Shown: positions 1-7,775, counted from the first letter of the stretch. The stretch: DNA of 9,564 nucleotides from Thermogutta sp. (GCA_012798155.1 JAAZNR010000216.1:1-9564), one strand, 5' to 3'. Translations and numbers: made by a program. Notes: generated from the letters alone by a model not told the origin.

Positions 1-1290
1 GGTATCCTGCGGGGAACGGCCCCGGATCAGCCCGGCGAATACGCCCTCGATATCCATGCGAGGAACGAGTTCGGGGAGGACGGCGGCCCCATGACCATTG
101 TCGTCGGCGAGACGTTGGCGCTCACTCCGCCCATGGGCTGGAACAGTTGGTACATCCATTATCACCGCGTTTCGGACGCCGACATCCGGGCAGCGGCGGA
201 CGCGATGATCGCCTCGGGCATGGCCGATTTCGGCTACGCTTACGTCAACATCGACGATTGCTGGATGGTCAAGCCGAACTCGCCCGACCCGATTTTGGGT
301 GGGCCGCCGCGGGACGAGCAAGGGGCCGTTCGCCCCAATGGCAAATTTCCCGACATGAAAGCCTTGACCGACTACGTTCACGCGCGGGGTTTGAAGGCGG
401 GAATCTACATCTCGCCGGGACCTTTGACGTGCGGCGGATATGAGGGAAGCTACCAGCACGAGGAAATCGACGCCCGCAAATTCGCGGAATGGGGTTTCGA
501 CTTCCTGAAGTACGACTGGTGTTCGTACGGTCGCGTCGCGCCCGCCAAGACCAGAGAGGACTTCATGCGTCCCTACGCCCTGATGGGAGGCATTCTGGGC
601 CGCCTCGACCGCGACATCGTTTTCAATCTGTGCCAATACGGGATGGATAACGTCTGGGAATGGGGCGCGAAAGTCGGCGGCCATTGCTGGCGGACCACCG
701 GCGACCTGGGGCTGGAGGGCGGCCGACTGAGTCGCGGCATTTATCAGGTGGGGCTGAAAAATGCAACGCTGTGGGAATATGCCGGCCCCGGGCACTGGAA
801 CGATCCCGACTATCTGCTGATCGGTTGGGTTGGAGACGCCCGAACCGGCGGCGAGGGGCGTCCGACATCCCTTACGCCCAACGAACAGTACTCGCACATG
901 TCCATGTGGTGCCTGATGGCCGCGCCTTTGATCTTCTCCGGCGATATGACCAAGCTGGACGACTTCACGCTCAACATCCTATGCAATCGCGAGGTCGTCG
1001 CCGTCGATCAAGATCCGCTCGGCAAGCAGGCTCGCATCGCGCGACGGAACGAGGACGAGCTGATCCTGATCAAGCCCCTGGCCGATGGATCTCGGGCCGT
1101 GGGATTGTTCAATCTCAGCGAGTTTCCGCGTGAAATCTCGGTGACTTGGGAGGAATTGGGGTTATCGCAAAGGCAGCGGGTCCGCGATCTTTGGTCGCAG
1201 TCCGACCTCGGCGCTTTCGAGACCGGCATTTCTCGCCAGGTCGGGCGGCACGGCGTGGTGCTGGTTCGGTTATGGGACGGGAACCCGTAG
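1..1290 (+). CDS. Alpha-galactosidase-type glycoside hydrolase, family GH27 (5'-partial)
   Basis: Retaining GH27 enzyme expected to cleave terminal alpha-galactosyl (or related) residues from oligo- and polysaccharides. The frame is open from base 1, so codon numbers here start at base 1. Codons 1-36 (GTAPDQPGEY, then ARNEFG) look like the end of a putative Ig-like (He_PIG) domain, so the first ATG (base 91) is probably internal and the true start lies outside the window. The catalytic barrel opens with LTPPMGWNSW (about codons 41-50), then YVNIDDCW. FLKYDWC carries the predicted nucleophile Asp172, and CWRTTGD the predicted acid/base Asp235. WNDPD, near codons 266-270, is the usual substrate-pocket motif. 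A C-terminal beta-sandwich runs to the end, and length from the barrel onward (about 390 residues) is normal. Any signal peptide would lie upstream. Family is clear; exact substrate is not. Confidence 0.93.
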   Translation, partial: GILRGTAPDQPGEYALDIHARNEFGEDGGPMTIVVGETLALTPPMGWNSWYIHYHRVSDADIRAAADAMIASGMADFGYAYVNIDDCWMVKPNSPDPILGGPPRDEQGAVRPNGKFPDMKALTDYVHARGLKAGIYISPGPLTCGGYEGSYQHEEIDARKFAEWGFDFLKYDWCSYGRVAPAKTREDFMRPYALMGGILGRLDRDIVFNLCQYGMDNVWEWGAKVGGHCWRTTGDLGLEGGRLSRGIYQVGLKNATLWEYAGPGHWNDPDYLLIGWVGDARTGGEGRPTSLTPNEQYSHMSMWCLMAAPLIFSGDMTKLDDFTLNILCNREVVAVDQDPLGKQARIARRNEDELILIKPLADGSRAVGLFNLSEFPREISVTWEELGLSQRQRVRDLWSQSDLGAFETGISRQVGRHGVVLVRLWDGNP

Positions 1291-1328
1291 CGGCGCACTC
1301 GTATTCGCAGGCTGCGTCTCGGTGAGGG

Positions 1329-3206
1329 CTATTTCCCCGCGTCCTGTACAACAATCACGCGGAATGACAATACGGCTTTCCCGAGTTCGCCGAAATCGCC
1401 CGAGATGCGGATGGTATGGACGCCCGCGCCGGGATCCTGGGGTGGTAGCAGCCGCAGTTGCCATTCCAATCGCTCGCCGGGCTGCAACTGTGCCCGCGGC
1501 GGCAATTCAGACGTCCAGCCGCTCGGCACGTTTACGTCAACCTTCCCCGATGCCGTCCCTTCGCCGAAGTGATAAACGTACACCGGAATCTGGGCCTCGT
1601 TCGCCGGTATCCGATATGCCGACTGCTTGAGGTCGGTCGCGCTCTCCGGCCACACGGCCTGGAAGACGACGGGGCACGGCCGGCCCGAAAGGGCCTCGGG
1701 CGGCGACGGCGGCGGTTCAAGATCATTCGCTGCGTACGGCTGCCTTTCGAAGAGGAAGAACCGCGGCGACGCCGTCAGCTCCACATCCTTCGCGGGAGGC
1801 AACGGTCGTCCCAAGTGATCGTAACTCTCGTTCGGCGTCTCGGGCAGCGAATAAGGCCCGGCCCCTTGATCGCTCCAAGCGACCAAAACGATCCTTTGGT
1901 TTCCGTCGGGCATGGCGCTGAATCCGTAGATTCGGTAGCGGTCGTGTTTCACCCGCCCCATCGGCCGGGCATCCGCCAGCAGGCGCCCCGTTGCCGCCAA
2001 TGCCACGTAAGCCGGTCGCGGAGTCAGATCGGGACGGATGATCCCGAACTGCGTCGGTCCCTCGACGTAATGGGGCAAGAGAAAATAGAACGTGGCTCGC
2101 GATCCCTCGTGGAGAGAACCCGCAAAGACCTTGACCAGCCGCCGAGCCTGCTCCTTGAGATCCTCGTCGGACAACTCCTTCTTCGCCTCCTCCCCGCTCC
2201 AGCGAAGCGGCATGGCGCATTCCGTGACCCAAAGAGGCCGCCCGCCCGAAACCTCGCGGAAGTCGGCGTACAGCGAGGGATAGGCGTCGAAAGCGGCATA
2301 GTGGTGCAAATTGAAGGTTTCGAAGTAGGGCCAAGCCTCGTTGGCGCGGATATCTTCGAGCTGAGCACGATTCCGCGAAGCGAAAACGTTTAGGCACGCC
2401 ACGGCGCCGGGATTGCCGGCCTTGATCCCCCAGTAGGCCGCCTTTTGCAGCGATGCCATTTCCGCTCCCGTGTGACCGCCGAAGACCTGAATATCGGCTT
2501 CGTTCCAAGGCTCGAAGGCCGAGACCTTGCCTGCCCAGCGGGCCGCAATATGCCGATGGAAGTTGTAGCAGTCGCGCAAGTCCAACGGGAAACGGCGGTG
2601 ATCGGGATTGGCCCATTCCGGTGAGCTGTGGTTCACTTGAAGCACCTTCAGGCCGGCGGCACTCTGGGCCTCCGCGGCCGCGTCATAGCGCGTGTCTTCC
2701 GCGAAGACGCCGCGTCGCGGTTCGATCTCCCGCCACGCCAGGCGATCACGAACCCAATTGACCCCGGCCAAAGCGCACAAATTGGCGACGGCGGGCATTT
2801 TCTCCGGCGGATAGAACCAACTCATCGCCACATCGACGGCCACAGGGGACGTGTGGGGCGTCGGCACTCGCAAAGGCCGCAGGACCGCCAAGGAGACCCA
2901 ATCACCCTCTGAATTCTCTCGCCTCAACCGATAAAAGCCCACCGGCAGCTTGCCGAGAGCGGCCTTTTCGTCGGCCGTATCGACCGCCGCGATTACACGG
3001 TCATCGGCGTCCAAAAGCTGCCACGCACCGCCGGGCATCGGCACGATGATCTCTTCACCCTCCAGAAAGACGTTGCCGGGATGGGAAGGCAAGGCTGCCG
3101 GCAGCGGACGAGCGGACTCTCCCCGTGCTTCATGCACCGCGAGGACGAAGACAATAAGGGCCGCGGGACTGATGGCAAGGCGTGCGAAGTAACCTGAGCA
3201 GTTCAT
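1329..3206 (-). CDS. Secreted clan GH-A glycoside hydrolase (GH39/GH5-like) with C-terminal beta-sandwich
   Basis: Predicted exported retaining glycosidase of 625 residues. The start at 3206 was chosen because AAGGAG (3212-3217) sits 5-6 nt upstream and the protein then begins with a signal peptide (hydrophobic AALIVFVLAV, likely cleavage near residue 29). The longer frame to 3317 would begin inside the predicted promoter. Residues 40-115 form a small beta-rich region. From about 120 to 415 the sequence reads as a TIM barrel: FEPWNEADI places the probable acid/base at Glu236 after Asn235, and LWVTECAMP places the probable nucleophile at Glu329, the spacing expected of clan GH-A. Residues 530-620 (IPVYVYHFGEG, VPSGW, LQPGERLEW) look like an NPCBM-associated (NEW3-type) beta-sandwich. 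It converges on the GH27 gene (38 bp between stops), suggesting related carbohydrate use. The exact GH family and substrate cannot be assigned by eye. Confidence 0.82.
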   Translation of the reverse strand: MNCSGYFARLAISPAALIVFVLAVHEARGESARPLPAALPSHPGNVFLEGEEIIVPMPGGAWQLLDADDRVIAAVDTADEKAALGKLPVGFYRLRRENSEGDWVSLAVLRPLRVPTPHTSPVAVDVAMSWFYPPEKMPAVANLCALAGVNWVRDRLAWREIEPRRGVFAEDTRYDAAAEAQSAAGLKVLQVNHSSPEWANPDHRRFPLDLRDCYNFHRHIAARWAGKVSAFEPWNEADIQVFGGHTGAEMASLQKAAYWGIKAGNPGAVACLNVFASRNRAQLEDIRANEAWPYFETFNLHHYAAFDAYPSLYADFREVSGGRPLWVTECAMPLRWSGEEAKKELSDEDLKEQARRLVKVFAGSLHEGSRATFYFLLPHYVEGPTQFGIIRPDLTPRPAYVALAATGRLLADARPMGRVKHDRYRIYGFSAMPDGNQRIVLVAWSDQGAGPYSLPETPNESYDHLGRPLPPAKDVELTASPRFFLFERQPYAANDLEPPPSPPEALSGRPCPVVFQAVWPESATDLKQSAYRIPANEAQIPVYVYHFGEGTASGKVDVNVPSGWTSELPPRAQLQPGERLEWQLRLLPPQDPGAGVHTIRISGDFGELGKAVLSFRVIVVQDAGK

Positions 3207-3289
3207 GGCATCTCCTTCAGGGCGGGGTGAAGCAATCCATGGGAAAGAAACGACCTCCGGCCGCACTCCCATCTCGCCGGTGGTTGCTA

Positions 3290-3319
3290 ATTCTACCCTA
3301 TATCGCCGTCGCCTCACAA
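3290..3319 (-). promoter_or_regulatory. Candidate sigma70-type promoter for the GH-A hydrolase gene
   Basis: Read on the minus strand, TTGTGA (3319-3314) and TAGAAT (3295-3290) are separated by 18 bp. Transcription would begin near 3283, giving a leader of about 77 nt before the ATG at 3206. The -10 matches consensus at five of six positions and the -35 at four of six. Two direct copies of CCGATGCG (3341-3348 and 3361-3368, 20-bp period) lie just upstream and could be activator sites. Confidence 0.45.
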
Positions 3320-3428
3320 TCGTTGCTCGCTCCCGGACCGCCGATGCGATTGTCGGCCACCCGATGCGGCGTCGCCCGGGGTTGGACCGCTCCTGTCCGC
3401 CCCCGGCATTATGATGTTCTCAGGCGGG

Positions 3429-3534
3429 TGAATGAGGCATGGAAAAGCCCCGCGGGCATGGCTTGTAACATCCACTGAAGACGCCAAGGCCGCGGCCGGT
3501 TGAAAGAGGCCTGGAAAATCCGCCGGGGGCACGG
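3429..3534. repeat. Two imperfect direct repeats of about 33 bp in the divergent spacer
   Basis: Copy 1 (3429-3461) and copy 2 (3501-3534) share the pattern TGAAnGAGGCnTGGAAAA followed by a CCGCGGG-like block and GGCAnGG, with a few substitutions and one indel; they are about 72 bp apart. Small open frames through this stretch give repetitive, low-complexity peptides with no recognisable domain. The pair looks like decayed copies of a dispersed intergenic repeat, not coding sequence. A perfect palindrome GGCCGCGGCC lies between them at 3488-3497. Confidence 0.5.
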
Positions 3535-3587
3535 AGTGAGGGCGTTAGGGCTGAGCTGATTCGGGGCCGGGGCGAGGCGAGGCGGCC

Positions 3588-3702
3588 GGATGCCTGCCTT
3601 TGCCGGGGATACCTGCCCACTGCGGCCGACGCGGCAAAGGCCCGTCCACGAGCAAGGGCAGAGCCGAGCGAAAGCCGTGAGGCGAAGCTTGCGGGACGGG
3701 CC
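3588..3702. repeat. REP-like palindromic element with long hairpin
   Basis: The segment near 3590-3614 (GCCTGCCTTTGCCGGGGAT) resembles half of a REP-type intergenic palindrome; its translation begins MPAFAGDT, a peptide typical of spurious frames over REP-like repeats in other bacteria. Following it, GGCCCGTCC (3639-3647) pairs perfectly with GGACGGGCC (3694-3702), and the stem extends inward through GCAAG (3652-3656) against CTTGC (3688-3692) after a short bulge. The 31-nt loop is purine-rich. No T-tract follows, so this is not a classical terminator. Together with the repeats at 3429-3534, it fills most of the spacer between the two divergent genes. Confidence 0.45.
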
Positions 3703-3757
3703 ACCGGCCGCGGCGATTTTCGTCCGCCTGTGCGGCACGGCGGCGGTGCACAGCGAC

Positions 3758-3796
3758 TGCCGTCAAGCAGAGTGCCGTCAAGCGTTAAGCGTCAAA
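3758..3796. repeat. Short direct repeats upstream of the WYL promoter
   Basis: TGCCGTCAAGC occurs at 3758-3768 and again at 3773-3783 (15-bp period), followed by the partial third copy GCGTCAAAC ending near 3796. The block ends 9 bp before the predicted -35 of the WYL gene, where repeated sites could bind a regulator. It may equally be replication slippage. Confidence 0.35.
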
Positions 3797-3804
3797 CATT
3801 CGGT

Positions 3805-3834
3805 TTGAATCGCGATTCGCGAAGAGCTTATAAT
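3805..3834 (+). promoter_or_regulatory. Sigma70-type promoter of the WYL regulator gene with embedded palindromic operator
   Basis: TTGAAT (3805-3810) and a perfect TATAAT (3829-3834) are separated by 18 bp, so transcription should begin near 3841, 33 nt before the ATG at 3874. A perfect 12-bp palindrome GAATCGCGATTC (3807-3818) overlaps the -35 and the spacer, and a second palindrome TTCGCGAA (3816-3823) overlaps it. A protein bound there would block RNA polymerase; autoregulation by the encoded WYL protein is a reasonable but unproven guess. Confidence 0.6.
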
Positions 3835-3873
3835 AGCCTTCACGCTCATTGCCGTCTTTCAAGGGGCCGCGGC

Positions 3874-5112
3874 ATGACGATGCTGAGATTACTACGCCGC
3901 ATCGCCCGGGACGCGGTCGCTGCCGCCTGGTCGGACGAAGCCTTCGTGGAGCGGGACATGTCACGGCAAGCCGCCTTGGTGCGTCAATGGACGATTCTCC
4001 GCATCCTTTCCGCGCGGCATTACGGCGCCACGGTGCGGGAGCTTGCCGCGGAATTGAACGTCAGCATCAAGACCATCCGCCGCGACCTAGAGACGTTCGC
4101 GCTAGCCGGCTTCCCCATTGAAGAGACCGTCGTGGAGTACGGCCGAAAGCGCTGGAAGCTCCGCGGAGACGCCTCGAGCCAGGGCGTATTCTTGGCGTAC
4201 GACGAAGCCATCGCGCTGCACCTGGGCCGTTCGTTCATGGAGCCTTTGGCGGGAACCATGTTCTGGGAGGCCGCCCAGAGTGCCTTCCAAAAGATTCGAA
4301 CCCTGTTCAAGCCGGATGCCCTGCGCTACGTGCAACAATTGGCGGGAGCATTTCACTCCACATCGTTCGGACGCAGCGACTATTCCAAAATGGCGGACCT
4401 GATCGACGAGCTAGTCATCGCCGTGGAAGAACGCAAGGTGGTTCAACTGTCGTATCGGTCTCTGAAGGCGAAGGAGACGGCGACCTATCCCGTCTGTCCC
4501 TACGGATTCACGTTCCATCGCGGAGCGCTCTATCTGGTGGGCTTGGCCGTGCATCACGGCGAGATTCGCCACTGGAAGATGAATCGCGTGGAGAATGTCG
4601 AAACCACGTCCGAGACCTTTGACATACCCGAGGATTTCAGCCTCAAAGAGCACCTCGCCAAATCCTTCGGCATCTTTCACGGTGAAGGCGACTATCACGT
4701 GCGAGTTCTGTTTTCGCCCGAGGTCGCGCGCTACGTCTCCGAGTCGCAGTGGCACCCGTCGCAGACTTTGCTCCCCCAGCGCGACGGGGGAGTGATCGCC
4801 GAATTCGATCTGGACGGCACGGAAGAGGTCGCCCGCTGGGTGCTCAGTTTCGGCAAACACGCGGAAGTGCTCGAGCCTCCCGAACTGCGTGCGGGGGTCG
4901 CGGCCGAAGTGGCGGAAATGAATGCTTGCTATGGGCGAACGCCTTCGCATCCACCGAAAATCGGCGCGTCACGCGACGATGGCGGAGCAATGGGAGAGGT
5001 ACGTCCCTCGTCCGGCCGCGCCGTCCAAACGAATGCGGCCAAACCGGCGCGCTTCGATCACCCCGACGCGTCCCCCATTGCCGACCCCCAATGCGCCGTG
5101 CGTTCCCGGTAG
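3874..5112 (+). CDS. WYL-domain transcriptional regulator (HTH-WYL-WCX)
   Basis: Predicted DNA-binding regulator; WYL domains sense ligands or nucleic acids and control neighbouring genes. Numbering is from the ATG at 3874 (412 residues), chosen because the promoter places the transcript start near 3841 and AAGGGG lies 7 nt upstream. An internal ATG at 3958 (residue 29, [11 protein letters not shown]) has GGAG 6 nt upstream and matches where this family usually begins, so it is a real alternative. The winged HTH is at about 40-80 ([20 protein letters not shown]), and the WYL domain at about 180-245, with [16 protein letters not shown]; the signature trio is shifted to LYL. A WCX-type C-terminal domain spans about 275-350. 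Residues after about 353 do not resemble the family and run antisense into tgt. The divergent GH-A hydrolase gene is a plausible target. Confidence 0.88.
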   Translation: MTMLRLLRRIARDAVAAAWSDEAFVERDMSRQAALVRQWTILRILSARHYGATVRELAAELNVSIKTIRRDLETFALAGFPIEETVVEYGRKRWKLRGDASSQGVFLAYDEAIALHLGRSFMEPLAGTMFWEAAQSAFQKIRTLFKPDALRYVQQLAGAFHSTSFGRSDYSKMADLIDELVIAVEERKVVQLSYRSLKAKETATYPVCPYGFTFHRGALYLVGLAVHHGEIRHWKMNRVENVETTSETFDIPEDFSLKEHLAKSFGIFHGEGDYHVRVLFSPEVARYVSESQWHPSQTLLPQRDGGVIAEFDLDGTEEVARWVLSFGKHAEVLEPPELRAGVAAEVAEMNACYGRTPSHPPKIGASRDDGGAMGEVRPSSGRAVQTNAAKPARFDHPDASPIADPQCAVRSR

Positions 5113-6188
5113 TATTCCAGGAAGCGGTCCGCTGCGATCGCGTCCCGCAGCTCTCGCATCAGGCGTTGGTAGTACGTGATGTTGTGCAGCGTCAGGAGAA
5201 TCGGCCCCAACATTTCCTTGGCCATGAAAAGGTGCCGCAGATAGGCGCGCGGAAATTGGCAGGCCGGACACGCGCAGCCGCTTTCCAGAGGGCGAGCATC
5301 TCTTTCGTAGCGTCGATTGCGAATGCGAATGGGGCCGGCGTGCGTGAAGGCCATGGCGTTACGCCCGTTACGGGTGGGCATCACGCAATCGAAGAGATCG
5401 ATTCCGCGGCGAACCGCCTCCAGCAAATCCGTGGGCCGACCGACGCCCATCAAATAGCGCGGTTTCTCGTTCGGCAAGTGCGGCGTCGTGACTTCCAGGA
5501 TGCGGTACATTTCGGCGGGCGGTTCCCCCACGCTCAACCCGCCCACGGCATACCCCGGAAAGTCCATGGCTGCCAACTCACGGGCACAGTGGATGCGGAG
5601 GTCCTCTTCCAAGCCGCCTTGGACGATCGCAAACAACCGCTGATCACCGCGACGTTGAGCGAGCCGGCATCGCTCGGCCCAGCGAATCGACCGCCGCACG
5701 GCGTCCAGGACCGCCTCTCGCCGGGCCGGCAAGGCGATCACGTGGTCCAGCGCCATGATGATGTCGGCCCCCAAGGCCTCCTGGACGCTCACGGCTCGCT
5801 CCGGTGACAGCTCGACGAGGGAACCGTCCACATGCGAGCGGAACACCGCGGCGGATTCATCGACGCGGGTAAGCTTAGCCAAACTGAAGATTTGAAAGCC
5901 GCCGCTGTCGGTCAAGATCGGGCCGGGCCAGCAGGCGAACCCGTGCAAGCCGCCTAATTCGGCCACGACATCCTCGCCCGGCCGTAACATCAGATGATAG
6001 GTGTTGGCCAGGATCATCTGCGTTCCCGTCGCCCGTAGCAACGCAGGCATAACCCCTTTGACGGTACCTTGAGTGCCCACCGGCATGAACGCCGGGGTCT
6101 CGACGAGCCCGTGCGGCGTTACCAATCGGCCGCGGCGTGCGCCCGATTGCTTATCAATATGGAGAAGCCGGAAGAAGGGATCGGACAT
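5058..6188 (-). CDS. tgt: Queuine/preQ1 tRNA-ribosyltransferase
   Basis: Bacterial tRNA-guanine transglycosylase: it exchanges guanine-34 in the GUN anticodons of tRNA-Asp, -Asn, -His and -Tyr for preQ1 during queuosine synthesis in the cytoplasm. The 376-residue length is normal. Diagnostic parts are visible: [17 protein letters not shown] (29-45), TDSGGFQ with the general acid/base Asp94, [12 protein letters not shown] with the nucleophile Asp267, and the zinc site Cys305, Cys307, Cys310 and His336 (CACPAC...LTLHN). The start at 6188 is forced by an in-frame TGA 12 nt upstream; the ribosome site is weak (AAGG 13 nt away). The last 55 bp overlap the 3' end of the WYL gene on the other strand. 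It lies 188 bp downstream of the TPR/alpha-CTD gene in the same direction and might be co-transcribed with it. No other queuosine gene is in the window. Confidence 0.97.
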   Translation of the reverse strand: MSDPFFRLLHIDKQSGARRGRLVTPHGLVETPAFMPVGTQGTVKGVMPALLRATGTQMILANTYHLMLRPGEDVVAELGGLHGFACWPGPILTDSGGFQIFSLAKLTRVDESAAVFRSHVDGSLVELSPERAVSVQEALGADIIMALDHVIALPARREAVLDAVRRSIRWAERCRLAQRRGDQRLFAIVQGGLEEDLRIHCARELAAMDFPGYAVGGLSVGEPPAEMYRILEVTTPHLPNEKPRYLMGVGRPTDLLEAVRRGIDLFDCVMPTRNGRNAMAFTHAGPIRIRNRRYERDARPLESGCACPACQFPRAYLRHLFMAKEMLGPILLTLHNITYYQRLMRELRDAIAADRFLEYYRERTAHWGSAMGDASG

Positions 6189-6314
6189 GACCGGGCATCA
6201 GCCTTCGCAGAACAGGCCGGCTCTCGCCGCGCCGCCGTTCGCCCCAGGGCATCGAAGGGCGGCATTTGCCCGGCACGGCCGGTGCTGCCGAGGCTGCCTC
6301 CGCAAATCAGCAAT

Positions 6315-6376
6315 GCCGGCGGGCTTGGCGAATGACGCGATAGGCGAAGCCGCTGATTCAGGAAGGACCCGCCGGC
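6315..6376. repeat. Inverted repeat in the TPR-tgt intergenic gap
   Basis: GCCGGCGGG (6315-6323) pairs perfectly with CCCGCCGGC (6368-6376) across 44 nt. Inside it, GGCTT (6322-6326 region) can pair with AAGCC (near 6345-6349). The right arm abuts the TPR gene stop codon. There is no T-tract, so this is at most a 3'-end-stabilising hairpin or a factor-dependent termination region between the TPR gene and tgt. The rest of the 188-bp gap shows no gene. Confidence 0.35.
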
Positions 6377-7708
6377 TCACTCGCCGCGCAGCTTCAGACC
6401 GAGATCCCGGAGGCGTTCCCGAACCTCGTTCAGGCTGGTCACGCCGAAGTTCTTGCACTCCAGCAGATCGTCGCCCGTCTTCCGGATCAGCTCGCCGACG
6501 GTGTTGATCCCGAGGCGTGCCAAGCACTTTCGGGCCCGCACGGAGAGGTTCAGCTCCATGACGGACTTCGACAGGATCGGCTCGTCCCCCACTTCCACCG
6601 GTTCCTCTTCTTCTTCGGGGACCGGCTCGCCGCGGCGCTCGGGCAGCAACTGTCCCAAACGCAATCCCTTGGATGCCAGCATGTCTTTGATTTCGGAGAG
6701 GCTGGTCTCGCCGAAGTTCTTGCTGGCGAGCAACTCCTGCTCGGAGCATCGGCAAAGATCGCCCAGCGTATGGATTCCCATCTTTTGCAGGCAATTTCGA
6801 CTGCGGACCGAGAGTTCGAAATTGCTGACGGGGGTACTGAGAATCTGGGCGAGGCGGTCGTGCCTGCGGGCGGAATCCTCGTCCACCACCATATTCCCCG
6901 CCGCCTGGGCATCCTTCAAATACAGACGGGCGCGGCGGTGATCGGGATACGATTCCAAAATCCTCTGATAGCACTTGACCGCCTTTTCGTAATCCTCGCG
7001 ATCCTCATACATGACGCCCAAATTGAGCAGGGCGCCGAGATGCGGCGGGAAACGAGAGACGCATCGCTCGTAGAGTTGCAACGCTTCGTCATCGTTGCCG
7101 CGTCGATCGCTCTCGACGGCCAATCCGAAAAGCGCGCCCGGATGGTGAGGATCCACCTGCACCGCCCTTTCGTACAGGGCGATCACCTCGTCGGGATTGG
7201 CCTTCAAGGCCGCGACGATGGCCCCCCGCTGATAAAGGTACTCCGCGGTTTGCTCGATCGCACCGGAGAGCTTGTCCAGTACGGCCAAGGCACCGGCAGG
7301 ATCGCCTTTGAGGCGCAAGACCTCGGCCTCCGCCACGGCGCACTCGTCGGCGTGATAGCCCGCCTTCTTGGCCGCGGCAAACGACTCCAAGGCCGAATCG
7401 TACTGTTCTACCGCCACATAGCATTTGCCGAGGTAAAAATGCGCCAGCGCGCCGCCGTCCCCTCTTTTCAGGGCGGCAATGGCCTGGGGATAGCGGCCGA
7501 GCAGGTACAAGCAACATCCTAAACGGACATTGCTGGCCGGCGTCTGCTCGTCCCGAAGCTCCAACTCTCCCACCGCATCCCGCAACTGCCGGAATTGAGA
7601 CGGGTCCTCCGCCATGGCAGCCGCCAGCCCCTGAACCTCCGCCGGTCCGAAAAAGGCATTGCTGAGAACCGTTTGCCGCACATCGAAAGCCGTGGATTCG
7701 ACCATCAT
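6377..7708 (-). CDS. TPR protein with two tandem RNA polymerase alpha-CTD-like domains
   Basis: A 443-residue soluble protein of unknown function; it has no signal peptide or membrane segment. Residues 1-55 are not assigned. About 57-265 are TPR-type helical repeats (for example HFYLGKCYVAVEQYDSALESF, GALLNLGVMYEDREDYEKAV). Residues 292-352 resemble the RNA polymerase alpha C-terminal domain (VSNFELSVRSRNCL, then KNFGETSLSEIKDMLASKGL). After an acidic linker (363-375, EEEEE) a second copy covers 381-442 (LNLSVRARKCL, KNFGVTSLNEV). Copy 1 keeps the equivalents of E. coli alpha Arg265 and Asn268; copy 2 keeps the Arg but has Lys for Asn. It may contact DNA or transcription factors as alpha-CTD does, with TPRs as a protein-binding platform; that is inference. 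GGAG at 7712-7715 favours the second ATG (7705, 6-nt spacing) over the first (7708, 3 nt). Confidence 0.9.
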   Translation of the reverse strand: MMVESTAFDVRQTVLSNAFFGPAEVQGLAAAMAEDPSQFRQLRDAVGELELRDEQTPASNVRLGCCLYLLGRYPQAIAALKRGDGGALAHFYLGKCYVAVEQYDSALESFAAAKKAGYHADECAVAEAEVLRLKGDPAGALAVLDKLSGAIEQTAEYLYQRGAIVAALKANPDEVIALYERAVQVDPHHPGALFGLAVESDRRGNDDEALQLYERCVSRFPPHLGALLNLGVMYEDREDYEKAVKCYQRILESYPDHRRARLYLKDAQAAGNMVVDEDSARRHDRLAQILSTPVSNFELSVRSRNCLQKMGIHTLGDLCRCSEQELLASKNFGETSLSEIKDMLASKGLRLGQLLPERRGEPVPEEEEEPVEVGDEPILSKSVMELNLSVRARKCLARLGINTVGELIRKTGDDLLECKNFGVTSLNEVRERLRDLGLKLRGE

Positions 7709-7725
7709 TATCTCCGGGTGACACC

Positions 7726-7775
7726 TTCCATTCGGCTACGCACAGCCCCAAGCCGTAAATCAGCCGACAATGGAA
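7726..7775 (-). promoter_or_regulatory. Candidate leader hairpin upstream of the TPR/alpha-CTD gene
   Basis: TTCCATTCGGCT (7726-7737) pairs with AGCCGACAATGGAA (7762-7775): 7 bp plus 5 bp with a 2-nt bulge, around a 24-nt loop. The loop contains a further AGCCG (7751-7755) and AGCC, allowing alternative pairings with the same CGGCT. The hairpin would end about 10 nt upstream of the GGAG ribosome site (7712-7715) on the minus-strand transcript, a place where it could affect translation. It could also be a binding site in DNA. No clear promoter was found for this gene. Confidence 0.35.

Noticed and set aside
1291..1328. Bidirectional terminator between the convergent hydrolase genes
   Set aside because: The 38-bp gap shows no stable inverted repeat or T-tract.
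1458..2393. Plus-strand open frame of 311 codons opposite the GH-A hydrolase
   Set aside because: No recognisable motif; the minus-strand gene has a signal peptide and catalytic residues.
3207..3317. Longer N-terminus (start 3317) for the GH-A hydrolase
   Set aside because: It would place 37 residues before a clear signal peptide and start within the predicted promoter; the ATG at 3206 has a good ribosome site.
3730..3873. Upstream start for the WYL gene at 3730
   Set aside because: It would begin before the TTGAAT/TATAAT promoter, and the added 48 residues do not resemble the family.
4749..5807. Long plus-strand open frame (352 codons) opposite tgt and overlapping the WYL gene
   Set aside because: It crosses two well-supported genes in other frames; its peptide is rich in Arg, Pro and Gly without domains, typical of a GC-rich antisense shadow.
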